A stretch of DNA of 64,000 nt from an uncultured Pelagibacteraceae bacterium (GCA_902594675.1 CACJNE010000005.1:31701-95700), one strand, 5' to 3'. Shown: positions 36,081 through 46,075, counted from the stretch's first letter. The notes: generated by a model not told the origin, from the sequence alone. Numbers and translations: made by a program.

Positions 36081-37082
36081 ATGTCTAAAAAAATATTCTC
36101 TGGTGTACAGCCTACAGGCAATCTTCATTTAGGTAATTACCTTGGTGCCATCAAAAACTTTGTTGACTTAAACAATGACAAGGAAAATGAGTGTATATTT
36201 TGTGTTGTAGATTTACATGCAATAACTGTAAAGCAAGATAAAGATAAGCTAAGGCAAAATATTCGTGAAACTGCTGCAACATTTATAGCTAGTGGTATTG
36301 ATCCAGACAAAAGTATTATTTTTAACCAATCAAAAGTTCATGCACATTCTGAGGGATCTTGGATCTTAAGCTGTATGTCTCCAATGGGTTGGTTAAACAG
36401 AATGACACAATTTAAAGAAAAAGCAGGTAAAGACAAAGAAAAGGCATCTGTTGGTCTTTATATTTATCCTGTTTTAATGGCTAGTGATATTTTACTTTAC
36501 GATACTACTCATGTTCCTGTAGGAGAAGACCAGAAACAACATTTAGAGTTAACAAGAGACATAGCTCACAAATTTAATAAAGATTTTAATGCCGAAGATT
36601 TTTTTAAAGTACCAGAACCTTTGATAAATAAAAATTTTTCAAGAATAATGAGTTTAAAGGACGGTTTAAAAAAGATGAGCAAATCTGATCCATCAGATCT
36701 TAGTAGAATTAATCTAACTGATTCTAAAGATAAAATTATAAATAAAATTAAAAAGGCAAAAACTGACTCATTACCAATTCCAAATGAAGAACAAAAATTA
36801 AAAGATAGACCTGAAGCTCAAAATCTTATTGGAATTTATTCAAGTATTTCAAATCAAACTTTAGATAAAACTCTCTATGAATTTGGAGGTAAAAATTTCT
36901 CAGATCTAAAAAATCAATTAGCTGAAATTTTATTAAATAAAATTAGTCCAATCTCGGATGAGATAAAAAAATTAATTAATAATCAAGATTACCTAGATAA
37001 GATTCTTATAGAGGGAGCAGCTAAAGCCAACGAAATTGCAAGGAAAAAAATAACAGAAATGCAGAAAATAATAGGTTTTTAA
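36081..37082 (+). CDS. trpS: Tryptophanyl-tRNA synthetase
   Basis: Charges tRNA-Trp. The 333-residue class I synthetase begins with SGVQPTGNLHLGNYLGAIKNF (HIGH-type motif), contains CVVDLHAITV, PVLMASDILLYDTTHVPVGEDQKQHLELTRDIA and the KMSKS loop LKKMSKSDPSDLSRI near residue 195. The length is typical. It starts 3 bases after murJ and is followed 39 bases later by the nfuA-like gene, an arrangement seen in many alphaproteobacteria. Confidence 0.97.
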   Translation: MSKKIFSGVQPTGNLHLGNYLGAIKNFVDLNNDKENECIFCVVDLHAITVKQDKDKLRQNIRETAATFIASGIDPDKSIIFNQSKVHAHSEGSWILSCMSPMGWLNRMTQFKEKAGKDKEKASVGLYIYPVLMASDILLYDTTHVPVGEDQKQHLELTRDIAHKFNKDFNAEDFFKVPEPLINKNFSRIMSLKDGLKKMSKSDPSDLSRINLTDSKDKIINKIKKAKTDSLPIPNEEQKLKDRPEAQNLIGIYSSISNQTLDKTLYEFGGKNFSDLKNQLAEILLNKISPISDEIKKLINNQDYLDKILIEGAAKANEIARKKITEMQKIIGF

Positions 37083-37121
37083 AATTGTTTAAATTATATA
37101 ATTTATGGTTATATAAATAGA

Positions 37122-37664
37122 ATGTTTATACAAACTCAAGAAACACCTAACCCAAATTCTTTAAAATTCTTACCAGGAAGAAGAGTATCAAATGATGGAC
37201 CTTATGAATTTTTAAATGAAAACCAAACGGAAATTCCAATATTAAAAAATATTCTATTAATAAATGGTGTTACAGGAATTTTTTTGGGTAATGATTTTTT
37301 ATCAATCAACAAGTCTCAAGAGGAAAAATGGGAAAATATAAAGCATATAGTTATTTCTTATCTAAATGAATATTATGATCAAGGTAATGAATTTATAATA
37401 AATAAAAAGACAGAATTAGACGATAATAAAATTTATGGTGAAATTGAAAATAAGATAATTAAAATATTAGAAACTAAAATCAGGCCTGCTGTTGCAAGAG
37501 ATGGAGGAGATATAACATTCAAAGAATTTAAAGATGGAAGAGTTACGGTTATTTTAAAGGGTAGCTGCTCAGGGTGTCCATCTTCAACTTTAACTTTAAA
37601 ACAAGGGGTACAAAATTTGCTTTGTCATTATATTCCTGAAGTTAAAGAAGTTTTAGCTGTATAA
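37122..37664 (+). CDS. nfuA: NfuA/NFU1-type Fe-S cluster carrier (NifU-like)
   Basis: Transfers iron-sulfur clusters to target enzymes. The 180-residue protein has an N-terminal NFU1 domain (IQTQETPNPNSLKFLPGR) and a C-terminal NifU domain with IRPAVARDGGDITF and the cluster-binding CSGCPSS motif (CxxC near residue 155). This two-domain layout matches mitochondrial NFU1 and alphaproteobacterial NifU-like proteins. It lies between trpS and the envelope genes leading to the tsaB-fur cluster. Confidence 0.94.
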   Translation: MFIQTQETPNPNSLKFLPGRRVSNDGPYEFLNENQTEIPILKNILLINGVTGIFLGNDFLSINKSQEEKWENIKHIVISYLNEYYDQGNEFIINKKTELDDNKIYGEIENKIIKILETKIRPAVARDGGDITFKEFKDGRVTVILKGSCSGCPSSTLTLKQGVQNLLCHYIPEVKEVLAV

Positions 37665-37701
37665 AATCTTTACTTTCATTTATAAAGAATCATTTAGAAT
37701 T

Positions 37702-38778
37702 ATGGCAATTAAAAAATTTAAAAAAAAGATTTACAACAATAATATAAATTTTCTAAAAACTTTATTTGCTAGTTTAATCATAATTTTTACATTTTCAGTT
37801 CTACCTAGCTTAATAAGCTTTATAAAAGGTAATTTAGTATCAAATGAAGTTGTGTTTAATTCTTCAAAACAAAATTTTGATAAAATGTTTGAAAAACAAA
37901 ATAATGAAGAGATTAATAATAGAATTAAAGACAGATTTTCCTGGAATATTTTTGAAGATATTGATGTCTTTGGTAAAGATGAAGAGGATGAAGATCCTCA
38001 AAGATTAAGTGCTTCAACAATTGAGGAGTTATTTAAAGAAAATGGATATAATCTTGATACAGTTAAAAAAACTAAATTAGTTAATGTTGGTAACCAGTTA
38101 ACAAGGCTCCCTAAAGAGCTTAAAAATATTGAGAGTACAAAAAAAAGGAAAAAACTATTCATTCAAATAGTCTTACCATTAATTGTTGAAGAAAATTTAA
38201 AAATAAGATTTGATCGTAAAAAACTTTTTGAAATTTTAAATAAAAATAATACTACAAAACTTGATAAGGCATGGCTTGATCTAAAATTTAAACAGTATGG
38301 AGTAAAACATAATGATTTAACAGAACTTAAAATTAGAATGGATGAAATACCAACATCTCTAGCAATAGCTCAAGCAGCCAAAGAAACGGGTTGGGGAAGC
38401 TCAAGGTTTGCACAAGAGGGAAATGCTTTATTTGGCCAATGGACTTGGTCAGGTGATGGGATAAGGCCTTTAGAAGTTGAAAAAGACAAAAAACATAAAG
38501 TTGCCAAATTCAAAATTTTGAAAGCATCAGTTAGAGCCTATCAAAGAAATTTAAATACTCATTCTAGCTACAAAGAATTTAGAATTGAACGGGCAATCCA
38601 AAGAGATAATAATGAAAAATTAGATAGCTTAAAACTAGTTAAATTTTTGGAAAAATATGCTGAAACAGGAAAAGAATATACCGAAGTTCTCAAAAAAATT
38701 ATCAATCAGAATTCTTTAACTGATTTTGATGATGTAGATATTCTACCAACAAGTTTGAAAATGAAAAATTTAATTTAA
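37702..38778 (+). CDS. Glucosaminidase-domain peptidoglycan hydrolase (Bax-like)
   Basis: Predicted N-acetylglucosaminidase acting on peptidoglycan. The 358-residue protein has a basic start and one N-terminal hydrophobic segment (about residues 20-40, FLKTLFASLIIIFTFSVLP), serving as signal anchor. The C-terminal domain has IPTSLAIAQAAKETGWGSS with the catalytic Glu, FAQEGNALFGQWTWSG and VRAYQRNLNTHSSYKEFR, as in Bax and related alphaproteobacterial proteins. The middle stretch is Lys/Glu/Asp-rich and probably a linker. It overlaps the 3' end of the convergent deacetylase by 9 bases. Confidence 0.85.
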   Translation: MAIKKFKKKIYNNNINFLKTLFASLIIIFTFSVLPSLISFIKGNLVSNEVVFNSSKQNFDKMFEKQNNEEINNRIKDRFSWNIFEDIDVFGKDEEDEDPQRLSASTIEELFKENGYNLDTVKKTKLVNVGNQLTRLPKELKNIESTKKRKKLFIQIVLPLIVEENLKIRFDRKKLFEILNKNNTTKLDKAWLDLKFKQYGVKHNDLTELKIRMDEIPTSLAIAQAAKETGWGSSRFAQEGNALFGQWTWSGDGIRPLEVEKDKKHKVAKFKILKASVRAYQRNLNTHSSYKEFRIERAIQRDNNEKLDSLKLVKFLEKYAETGKEYTEVLKKIINQNSLTDFDDVDILPTSLKMKNLI

Positions 38779-39822
38779 AGTGAATTGAGTTCCAAGCCAC
38801 CTCCAGCCATCTCTATCCTTCATAGAACAATTAATTCTACCTCTTCTTGGTAAAAATTTTTCAGTAAACGAAATTTCAATTTTATTATCTAAAATATTTA
38901 ACTTAGAATTTTTCCATTCCCCACCTTCATTTGAAAAACAATTAATTTTATTTATATCTGTTTGATCGTCAAAAAATTCTATTATTAGCGTTGGTGGATT
39001 ATCAGCATCTACTAAAAGTTTTTCTTCAGGTAACAAAGCTTTGTACTGGATTGGCAAAAGATTTATCAAAAATTTAAATCTTTCTAAATCTCCATATTTT
39101 TCATTTATTGGAAATCTAGGTAATTCAAATTTATCTTTATTTAAATCAATTACCCCTGAATGCTGACCAAAAGCATAATCAAAATTTTTAGAAATATATT
39201 CTTTTTGTTTATAACTATATTCGCCAAATGGATATGAAAAAAACTTGGAATTATAGCCAAGATTTTTTTCAAAAATTTTTATTGATTTAATAATATCTTT
39301 TTTAAACTCTTCAAATTTGTATTTTACTAAATATTCGTGCGAATGTGAGTGATTTCCAATAAATACAAAATCCTCTTTTGATATCTCTTTTATTTCATTC
39401 CAACTCATATAACCTTTTTTACCAACGGCCTCTGTCGACACAAATAAAATAAAAGGAATTTTATTCTTCTTTAAGATTGGCCAAGCATTTAGATAAAAAG
39501 AGGAAAACGCATCATCAATAGTAAGTAAAATTTTTTTTGTGGAACTTATTTCGTTAAACTCTAATTCAAAGTTTTTAGGATTTAAAAAAGAAAAATTATT
39601 TTCCTTTATAATATTTAGATGTTTCTGAAATATATCAATTTTAATATTGGTGGAGGGATATTTATTTTCTTCAAATCTATGGTACATTAAAGCCAAAATT
39701 CCCATTTCATTAGGTTCATATTTTTTGTTTACAGTATCAGCATAAGCATTTAAAAAAAAAAAATAAAAAATGATAAATTTAATAATAGATGCGGCTAATG
39801 AAAAAATTGTTTTTGTTATCAT
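38770..39822 (-). CDS. Polysaccharide deacetylase family protein, exported
   Basis: Predicted metal-dependent carbohydrate esterase 4 (NodB fold) acting on an envelope or surface polysaccharide. The 350-residue protein has a signal peptide ending near NAYAD and ILALMYHRFEEN. The metal motif 1 is ILLTIDDAFSSFY (TFDDG changed to TIDDA, keeping both Asp) and motif 2 is GNHSHSHEYL (HxxxH). SYPFGEYSYKQ gives the third motif. A C-terminal region with a Trp/Cys-rich patch follows the NodB domain. The ATG at 39822 places its first 53 bases over the divergent tsaB start; no later ATG precedes the signal peptide. Confidence 0.83.
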   Translation of the reverse strand: MITKTIFSLAASIIKFIIFYFFFLNAYADTVNKKYEPNEMGILALMYHRFEENKYPSTNIKIDIFQKHLNIIKENNFSFLNPKNFELEFNEISSTKKILLTIDDAFSSFYLNAWPILKKNKIPFILFVSTEAVGKKGYMSWNEIKEISKEDFVFIGNHSHSHEYLVKYKFEEFKKDIIKSIKIFEKNLGYNSKFFSYPFGEYSYKQKEYISKNFDYAFGQHSGVIDLNKDKFELPRFPINEKYGDLERFKFLINLLPIQYKALLPEEKLLVDADNPPTLIIEFFDDQTDINKINCFSNEGGEWKNSKLNILDNKIEISFTEKFLPRRGRINCSMKDRDGWRWLGTQFTLN

Positions 39823-40135
39823 TATAGATAAACAATCATATACTACGAGTTATATAAACAGTAGAGAAAACTTTGATAATTTTATGAATCTACTACTAAA
39901 ATTCTTAAAAAAAAAAAAAATAAGTATAAGCAATATTCAAAGAATTTTTGTTAATCTAGGACCTGGCAAATTTACCAGTCTAAGGATTTCTTTATCAGTA
40001 TCAAAAGCAATTTCTCTATCAAACAAGGCTAAATTGATTGGCTTTAAAACTAAAGATTTAACAAATAACAATTACAAAAATTTAATTAAATTAAACAAAA
40101 ATAAAAGTTTGATAAAACCTGTGTATTCGAGTTAG
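39770..40135 (+). CDS. tsaB: Short TsaB-like tRNA threonylcarbamoyladenosine protein
   Basis: TsaB partners TsaD in forming t6A37 of tRNA. This 121-residue protein is about half the usual length. It keeps the N-terminal ASKHA lobe that contacts TsaD: LIIDAANEKIVFVII and FVNLGPGKFTSLRISLSVSKAISLSNKAKLIGF (equivalent of GPGSFTGIRIGL). After about residue 95 nearly the whole second lobe is missing, and the end, LIKPVYSS, resembles the PxYLR end of full-length TsaB, suggesting an internal deletion. Its place before fur and miaB is where tsaB-rimI-fur normally occurs. No frameshift was obvious. The start overlaps the divergent deacetylase by 53 bases. Confidence 0.7.
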   Translation: MINLIIDAANEKIVFVIIIDKQSYTTSYINSRENFDNFMNLLLKFLKKKKISISNIQRIFVNLGPGKFTSLRISLSVSKAISLSNKAKLIGFKTKDLTNNNYKNLIKLNKNKSLIKPVYSS

Positions 40136-40143
40136 AATAAATT

Positions 40144-40569
40144 ATGTCAGAAACTATAGAAGAAATTTGCCAAAAAAAAGGTGTTAAACTTACTGATCAG
40201 AGAAAAATTATTGCGAAAGTTCTATCTGAGGCAAAAGAGGTATATGGCGAATCAGATCACCCTGATGTTGATGAATTATACAAGAGAGTCTCCGAATTAG
40301 ACTCAAGAATTAGTATCGCTACAGTTTATAGAACAGTCAAACTTTTTGAAGAGTCTGGTATTCTCACCAAGCATGATTTTAAAGGTGGAAAAGCTAGATA
40401 TGAAGCATTAGTAGAAAGTCATCATGATCATCTAATCGATATTAAATCAGGAGAAATAATCGAGTTTGTTGACGAGGAAATTGAAAAGCTACAAAAAAAG
40501 GTTGCAGAAAAGTATGGCTATAAACTAGTAGACCATAAATTAGAACTTTATGGAATTAAAAAAAAATAA
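40144..40569 (+). CDS. fur: Fur-family metal-responsive repressor
   Basis: Iron (or in some alphaproteobacteria manganese) responsive repressor. The 141-residue protein has the winged helix (KLTDQRKIIAKVL, VDELYKRVSELDSRISIATVYRTVKLFEESGI) and a dimerisation domain with HHDHLIDIKSGEIIEFVDEEIEKLQ, containing metal ligands. The Cys pairs of the structural zinc site are absent, as in many alphaproteobacterial Fur/Mur. It lies directly after the short tsaB and before miaB; rimI, usually between tsaB and fur, is absent. A second family member, Irr-like, is at 55907. Confidence 0.92.
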   Translation: MSETIEEICQKKGVKLTDQRKIIAKVLSEAKEVYGESDHPDVDELYKRVSELDSRISIATVYRTVKLFEESGILTKHDFKGGKARYEALVESHHDHLIDIKSGEIIEFVDEEIEKLQKKVAEKYGYKLVDHKLELYGIKKK

Positions 40570-40602
40570 AAAGTATCTTGAATTGTTTTTGACTAACTAA
40601 TT

Positions 40603-41937
40603 ATGTTAAACGGAAAAATCTTTATAAAAACTTTTGGTTGTCAAATGAATGAATATGACTCCAACAGAATTTATGACTCAGTTATTAAATTAGGTCTTGT
40701 TAAAACAACGGATCAGACAAATGCAGATTGCTATATCCTTAACACTTGTCATATACGTGATAAAGCTAAGGAAAAAGTTTATCATGAAATTGGTAGAGTG
40801 AAAAAATTATATAGAAATAAAAAAAAACCAATTATGGTTGTCGCTGGATGTGTTGCACAGGCTGAAAATGAAGAAATGATTAGGCGTGAACCATATATAG
40901 ACATTGTTCTGGGACCACAATCATACCATAAAGTTAATGACCTATTAAAAAATTATTTTCTAAACTTGAAACAAGAGGAAACAGAATTTGATACTATAGC
41001 TAAATTTGGATATTTTGATCAAATTAAAAATAATAATAATAAAATTTCAGCTTTTTTAACAATTCAAGAAGGTTGTGATAAGTTTTGCCACTTTTGTGTA
41101 GTTCCATATACTAGGGGACCTGAATACTCTCGACCTTATAATAAAATTATATCTGAGGCAGAGCAATTAATTGAAAATGGTGTAAAAGAAATAACATTAC
41201 TCGGGCAAAATGTTAATGCATATTCATATACAGAAAATTCTAAAGAATTTAGAATCTCTAATTTAATAAATCATTTAAATCAATATTCAGAATTGAAAAG
41301 AATAAGATATACAACATCACACCCAAGAGATATGACTGACGATCTGATTGATTGTTATTCCTCAAGTAAAAAATTAATGCCATTTGTTCATTTGCCAATT
41401 CAAAGTGGTTCCAATAAAATATTAGAATTAATGAACAGAAAACATACTGTAGACGATTATTTTAAAATCTATGAAAAGCTTAAAAAAATTAATAAAGATA
41501 TTGAATTTTCAAGTGATTTTATAATTGGATATCCAGGTGAAACTCATAAAGATTTTGAGGATACATTTCAATTAATTAAAAAAATAAAATTTATTAATTC
41601 ATTTTCATTTATATTTAGCCCAAGGCCAGGAACAAATGCATCGAAATTAAAAATGATTGATAAAAAAATCAGCCAAGAAAGACTTACATTAATTCAGAAA
41701 AAGTTATTTACTAACCAGATAGAAAAAAATAAATCATTAGAAAATACTACAGTTGATGTATTAGTTGAAAATAAAATGGAAAAACAAAAAAAATTTTTTG
41801 GAAGAAATAAATATATGTCTCCTGTAATTTTTGATGCGAGTGAGAGAGATATTGGAAAGATCGTAAAAGTTAAAATAGAAAATAGCAACCAAAATACTCT
41901 ATTTGGTCATCTTAGCAAACAAATGAAAGCAGCTTAA
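40603..41937 (+). CDS. miaB: tRNA-2-methylthio-N6-dimethylallyladenosine synthase
   Basis: Radical-SAM methylthiotransferase that modifies A37 of tRNAs. The 444-residue protein has the N-terminal UPF0004 domain with cysteines in TFGCQMNEYDS, LNTCHIRDKAKEKV and VAGCVAQAE, the radical-SAM motif EGCDKFCHFCVVPYTRGPEYSR near residues 151-171, ITLLGQNVNAY, and a C-terminal TRAM domain (VDVLVENKM to GHLSKQMK). Its position between fur and phoH is standard in alphaproteobacteria. Confidence 0.98.
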   Translation: MLNGKIFIKTFGCQMNEYDSNRIYDSVIKLGLVKTTDQTNADCYILNTCHIRDKAKEKVYHEIGRVKKLYRNKKKPIMVVAGCVAQAENEEMIRREPYIDIVLGPQSYHKVNDLLKNYFLNLKQEETEFDTIAKFGYFDQIKNNNNKISAFLTIQEGCDKFCHFCVVPYTRGPEYSRPYNKIISEAEQLIENGVKEITLLGQNVNAYSYTENSKEFRISNLINHLNQYSELKRIRYTTSHPRDMTDDLIDCYSSSKKLMPFVHLPIQSGSNKILELMNRKHTVDDYFKIYEKLKKINKDIEFSSDFIIGYPGETHKDFEDTFQLIKKIKFINSFSFIFSPRPGTNASKLKMIDKKISQERLTLIQKKLFTNQIEKNKSLENTTVDVLVENKMEKQKKFFGRNKYMSPVIFDASERDIGKIVKVKIENSNQNTLFGHLSKQMKAA

Positions 41938-41938
41938 A

Positions 41939-42946
41939 TTGAGTATTTTAAATAAAAAAAATGTTATATCTGATCTGAAATTTGTCTATTCTGAAAATAA
42001 TTCTTTAAGTATAATTTTTGAGAATAATGATTTGCTACTTGGTGTTGCTGGTGAGTTTAATAACAATCTCAAGGAATTAGAAAAAATTACTAAAACTAAC
42101 TTGTATTCAAGAGGAAATTCTATTTTAGTAAAAAGTGATCCAGATAAGAATAATATAATTAAAAATGCTATTCAATTTTTAACTGACCAATTTTTAAATA
42201 ATGGTACAATTGAAAAAAAAGATATAATTTCTTCAATAAATAAATTTATGATTAACGAAAAAAAAAATTCAGAAAAAAAAATAGAATATATAATAAAAAC
42301 TCCAAAAAAATCTGTAATTCCAAGATCTGAAAGACAGAAAGATTATGTAAGAGCATTAAAAGAGTCAGATATAATTATTTCAGCAGGACCAGCAGGAACT
42401 GGTAAAACTTTTTTAGCAGTTGCCATAGCACTTACCATGCTGTTAGAAAAAAAAATAGAAAGAATTATCTTATCAAGACCTGCGGTTGAGGCGGGAGAAA
42501 GACTTGGATTTTTACCTGGTGATATGAGAGAGAAGGTAGATCCATATTTAAGACCACTATATGACTCGTTGTATGATTTATTAGATTTTGAAAAAATACA
42601 AAAAAAAATTGAAGTTGGAGATATTGAAATAGCTCCTCTTGCTTTTATGAGAGGAAGAACTTTAAAAAATTCATTTGCAATACTTGACGAAGCACAAAAT
42701 GCAACTGATACACAAATTAAAATGTTTTTAACAAGAATTGGAGAAAATTCTAAGATAGTGATTAATGGAGATCCTTCTCAGATAGACCTACCAAACAAAT
42801 CACTTTCTGGTCTTCAAAAATCAAAAAAATTGCTAGGCCATTTAAATGAAATCTCAGTAGTTGATTTTGACCATCAAGATGTAGTCAGACATCCTCTTGT
42901 ATCTAAAATTGTTAAGGCATATTCAGATCAAAGTTCTAGTGGATGA
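41939..42946 (+). CDS. ybeZ: PhoH-like ATPase (YbeZ)
   Basis: Cytoplasmic ATPase that works with YbeY in rRNA and ribosome metabolism. The 335-residue protein has an N-terminal KH-like region and a PhoH core: ISAGPAGTGKTFLAVAIAL (Walker A, near residues 146-164), LSRPAVEAGERLGFLPGD, AFMRGRTLKNSFAILDEAQNAT (Walker B) and VINGDPSQIDLP. The start appears to be TTG at 41939, just after the miaB stop; an in-frame ATG close by was not seen. It overlaps ybeY by 4 bases, in the usual phoH-ybeY order. Confidence 0.96.
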   Translation: MSILNKKNVISDLKFVYSENNSLSIIFENNDLLLGVAGEFNNNLKELEKITKTNLYSRGNSILVKSDPDKNNIIKNAIQFLTDQFLNNGTIEKKDIISSINKFMINEKKNSEKKIEYIIKTPKKSVIPRSERQKDYVRALKESDIIISAGPAGTGKTFLAVAIALTMLLEKKIERIILSRPAVEAGERLGFLPGDMREKVDPYLRPLYDSLYDLLDFEKIQKKIEVGDIEIAPLAFMRGRTLKNSFAILDEAQNATDTQIKMFLTRIGENSKIVINGDPSQIDLPNKSLSGLQKSKKLLGHLNEISVVDFDHQDVVRHPLVSKIVKAYSDQSSSG

Positions 42947-43389
42947 TAAAGGCCAATGTAATATCTGGTAATTCTAATTGGAAAACAAATATAAAAAAAC
43001 CAAATCTATACTTAAAGAAAAGACTTAAAATATTATCTAAAAAACCTACATTTAGAAATAAAAATCAGGAGTTTTCAATACTTCTAGCTAATAACAAACT
43101 AATGAAACACCTAAATTATAAATTTAGAAAAAAAAATAAAACCACAGATGTTTTGTCTTTTCCGCTTAAAATTAAAAGTAAAAATAAACTATATATAGGC
43201 GATATAGCAATTAGTTATGAAATTATAAAAGAGAGATCAAAAGATACAAATTTTTTTTTAGAGTTCGATAAAATGTGGATTCATGGATATCTTCATTTGG
43301 TTGGATATGATCATAAAAAAATGATTGATTTTAAAAAAATGCTTAGAAAAGAAAAATTAATATTGAAATATTTCCATAAAGTAAATTGA
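42943..43389 (+). CDS. ybeY: Endoribonuclease / rRNA maturation factor YbeY
   Basis: Single-strand endoribonuclease in 16S rRNA 3' maturation and ribosome quality control. The 148-residue protein has NKTTDVLSFPLK and YIGDIAISYEII, and the zinc motif HGYLHLVGYDHKK near residues 110-122 (H-G-x-L-H-L-x-G-y-D-H). It overlaps phoH upstream and lnt downstream (TTGA), so the three are translationally linked. corC, which often sits between ybeY and lnt, is missing. Confidence 0.96.
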   Translation: MIKANVISGNSNWKTNIKKPNLYLKKRLKILSKKPTFRNKNQEFSILLANNKLMKHLNYKFRKKNKTTDVLSFPLKIKSKNKLYIGDIAISYEIIKERSKDTNFFLEFDKMWIHGYLHLVGYDHKKMIDFKKMLRKEKLILKYFHKVN

Positions 43390-44915
43390 CTTCAATAATA
43401 TATAAAAATAAAATTTTATTATATGCATTATTATTTTTAATAGGTTTATTGTCCTCTTTTAGTTTACCACCATACAACCTATTTTATGTAAATTTTTTTT
43501 CTTATCCAGTTTTTTTGTTAATCTTATTATCTTATTCAAAAAATAAAATTAATTCGTTTATTATTGGATGGATATTTGGATTTGGATATTTTATTTCTAA
43601 TTTATATTGGATAACTTATGCACTTAAGTTCGAAGATATTTTTAAATCTCTAATACCATTTACTTTAATTCTAATACCATTATTTTTAGGACTATTTTAT
43701 GGATTTTCAACTTTGATGTTTTCATTTTTTAATCCAAAAAAAAATATTTTATCAATTTTAATATTAACTACATCTTTATCTTTTTTTGAATATGTTAGAA
43801 GCTTTCTTTTTGGTGGTTTCCCGTGGAACTTAATTTCCTCTAGTTTTGTAAATCATTTAGAATTTATTCAATTACTTTCTTTTACAGGTACATATGCCTT
43901 TAATTCAATTATTATTCTATTATTTTTATTACCAACTATTTTATTTTTTAATTACAAAAAAATTTTTAAGATAAATATATTAATTGTTTCCTTACTAATT
44001 CTTTTAACAAATTATTATTGGGGCAGTTTAAGTATAAAAGAGTATGAGTCAGCTGAGAGCGAAGATTTAGGATTCACAATTAAAATAATTTCTCCAAAAA
44101 TAAGTATCAATAGATATTTTCAAAACGAAAGTCCCAGAAAATTTATATCAGAATTAATAGGTATTTCTGAGCCAAATCCATCAAATGAAACAATATTTAT
44201 TTTTCCAGAGGGTATTCTCTCTAGTATATATTTTGAAGATCTTAAAACATTTGAAACTCTTTTCTCAAGTAATTATTCAAAAAAACATAAAATTATTTTA
44301 GGTATGAACATTAATGAAAATCAAAAAATTTATAATTCTCTTTTAGTACTCAATAATGAGCTAAATATTTTGGGTATATATTATAAAAATAAGTTGGTAC
44401 CATTTGGAGAGTATTTACCATTCGAGAAGATCTTGGGTAATTTAGGTTTTAAAAAGATTACACAAGGTTATCAGTCATTTTCCTCACATAATCTTAGAAA
44501 TCCAATTAAGTTAAACAATTTTAATTTCCTACCCCTTATTTGTTATGAAGTGATTTTTTCTGGAAAGATAAATAAAAGTAAGAAAAATTTTGATTTTATC
44601 TTAAATATATCTGAAGATGGTTGGTTCGGAAATTCAATTGGTCCTTTTCAACATTTCTCACATTCAATTTTTAGATCAATTGAGGAGGGTAAATACCTTA
44701 TCAGATCATCAAATAATGGAATTTCAGGTTTTATTAGTCCTAAAGGCCAGGTAATTGATAAAATTTTAACAACTGACAAGGGATTTGTTGAATTTAATTC
44801 TTTTAAAATGTCCAATAAAACTATTTTTAGCTCTCAAGGCAATAAGATCTTCTTTTATTTTCTATCTATTTATATTAGTTTAATTTTTTTTTTTAAAATA
44901 CGGGAGAAGCAATGA
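43386..44915 (+). CDS. lnt: Apolipoprotein N-acyltransferase
   Basis: Adds the third acyl chain to lipoproteins in the inner membrane. The 509-residue protein has about six N-terminal hydrophobic helices and one at the C-terminus, enclosing a periplasmic nitrilase domain. The catalytic triad can be placed: Glu in IFPEGIL (near residue 277), Lys in [16 protein letters not shown] and Cys in [10 protein letters not shown]. The C-terminal part has [17 protein letters not shown], also conserved. The start is TTG overlapping the ybeY TGA. It overlaps metK by 4 bases. The lipoproteins in this window (LptE-like, BON, DUF3576) are likely substrates. Confidence 0.95.
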   Translation: MTSIIYKNKILLYALLFLIGLLSSFSLPPYNLFYVNFFSYPVFLLILLSYSKNKINSFIIGWIFGFGYFISNLYWITYALKFEDIFKSLIPFTLILIPLFLGLFYGFSTLMFSFFNPKKNILSILILTTSLSFFEYVRSFLFGGFPWNLISSSFVNHLEFIQLLSFTGTYAFNSIIILLFLLPTILFFNYKKIFKINILIVSLLILLTNYYWGSLSIKEYESAESEDLGFTIKIISPKISINRYFQNESPRKFISELIGISEPNPSNETIFIFPEGILSSIYFEDLKTFETLFSSNYSKKHKIILGMNINENQKIYNSLLVLNNELNILGIYYKNKLVPFGEYLPFEKILGNLGFKKITQGYQSFSSHNLRNPIKLNNFNFLPLICYEVIFSGKINKSKKNFDFILNISEDGWFGNSIGPFQHFSHSIFRSIEEGKYLIRSSNNGISGFISPKGQVIDKILTTDKGFVEFNSFKMSNKTIFSSQGNKIFFYFLSIYISLIFFFKIREKQ

Positions 44916-46075
44916 AAAAAAATTTTTTATTTACTAGTGAATCGGTTTCTGAAGGACACCCAGATAAAGTATGTGATAGAATTTCAGACATGGTTGTAGA
45001 TACTTTTTTAGCATCAGAACCGCAAGCAAGAGTTGCTTGCGAAACTTTAACAACTACAAACAAAGTAGTATTAGCAGGAGAGGTAAGAGGACCAGAACTT
45101 AAAGAGGATGAATTAATTTCTAAAGTTAGAGACTGTATAAAAGATATTGGCTATGACCAAGATGGTTTCTCATGGAAGGAACAAACAAAAATTGAAACAC
45201 ATTTACACTCACAATCAGCAGACATTGCTATGGGAGTAGATTCTTCTGGAAATAAAGATGAAGGTGCTGGAGACCAAGGAATAATGTTTGGTTATGCTTG
45301 TAATGAAACAGATGTTTTGATGCCTGCACCAATTCATTATTCACATAAAATATTAAGATTAATGGCTGAAGACAGAAAATCAGGGAAGTTAAAAGGAATT
45401 GAACCAGACTCAAAAAGTCAAATTACCATTGAGTATAAAGATGGCGTTCCTTCTGCTGTAAAATCAGTAGTCATATCTACACAACATTCAAAAGATATTA
45501 AATTGGAACAAGTTAAAGAGCTTTGTATGCCATATATAGAAAGATCTATACCGAAAAATCTTTTAGGAAATCTTGATGATAAAGAGATTTACATAAATCC
45601 AACTGGTAATTTTGTAATCGGTGGACCTGATGGAGACAGCGGTTTAACTGGTAGAAAAATTATTGTAGATACATATGGTGGTGCAGCTCCACATGGTGGA
45701 GGTGCATTTTCTGGAAAAGACCCAACAAAAGTTGATAGATCAGCTGCATATGCATCAAGGTATTTAGCAAAAAATGTTGTTGCATCAAAAATTGCTAATA
45801 AATGTTTAATTCAATTGGCTTATGCAATAGGTGTATCTAAACCATTATCAATTTATGTAGATTTATTTGATAATAATGAGGATAAAAATAATTATGTAGA
45901 AAAACTTATTAAAGAAAATTTTGATCTTAGCCCAAGAGGAATTAGAGAAATGCTAGGTTTGAATAGACCAATATACGAAAAAACAGCAGCCTATGGTCAC
46001 TTTGGGAGAGATCCTGAAAGTAATGGTTCTTTTTCTTGGGAAAAAACAGACAAATCAGACATTTTTGTTAAGTAA
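44912..46075 (+). CDS. metK: S-adenosylmethionine synthetase
   Basis: Makes SAM from methionine and ATP. The 387-residue protein has [20 protein letters not shown] (ATP-binding His), [15 protein letters not shown] (near residue 118) and [19 protein letters not shown] (near residue 266), the classical signatures. It starts inside the end of lnt (ATGA), so there is no room for a SAM riboswitch and it is expressed from the upstream operon. An intrinsic terminator follows, separating it from nusA. Confidence 0.98.
   Translation: MKKNFLFTSESVSEGHPDKVCDRISDMVVDTFLASEPQARVACETLTTTNKVVLAGEVRGPELKEDELISKVRDCIKDIGYDQDGFSWKEQTKIETHLHSQSADIAMGVDSSGNKDEGAGDQGIMFGYACNETDVLMPAPIHYSHKILRLMAEDRKSGKLKGIEPDSKSQITIEYKDGVPSAVKSVVISTQHSKDIKLEQVKELCMPYIERSIPKNLLGNLDDKEIYINPTGNFVIGGPDGDSGLTGRKIIVDTYGGAAPHGGGAFSGKDPTKVDRSAAYASRYLAKNVVASKIANKCLIQLAYAIGVSKPLSIYVDLFDNNEDKNNYVEKLIKENFDLSPRGIREMLGLNRPIYEKTAAYGHFGRDPESNGSFSWEKTDKSDIFVK

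Noticed and set aside
40132..40146. TTAGAA half-site before the Fur gene at 40144, similar to the Irr-box halves
   Set aside because: No matching second half; likely chance in AT-rich sequence.
44880..44915. Possible SAM riboswitch in front of metK
   Set aside because: metK starts inside the end of lnt; there is no untranslated leader.
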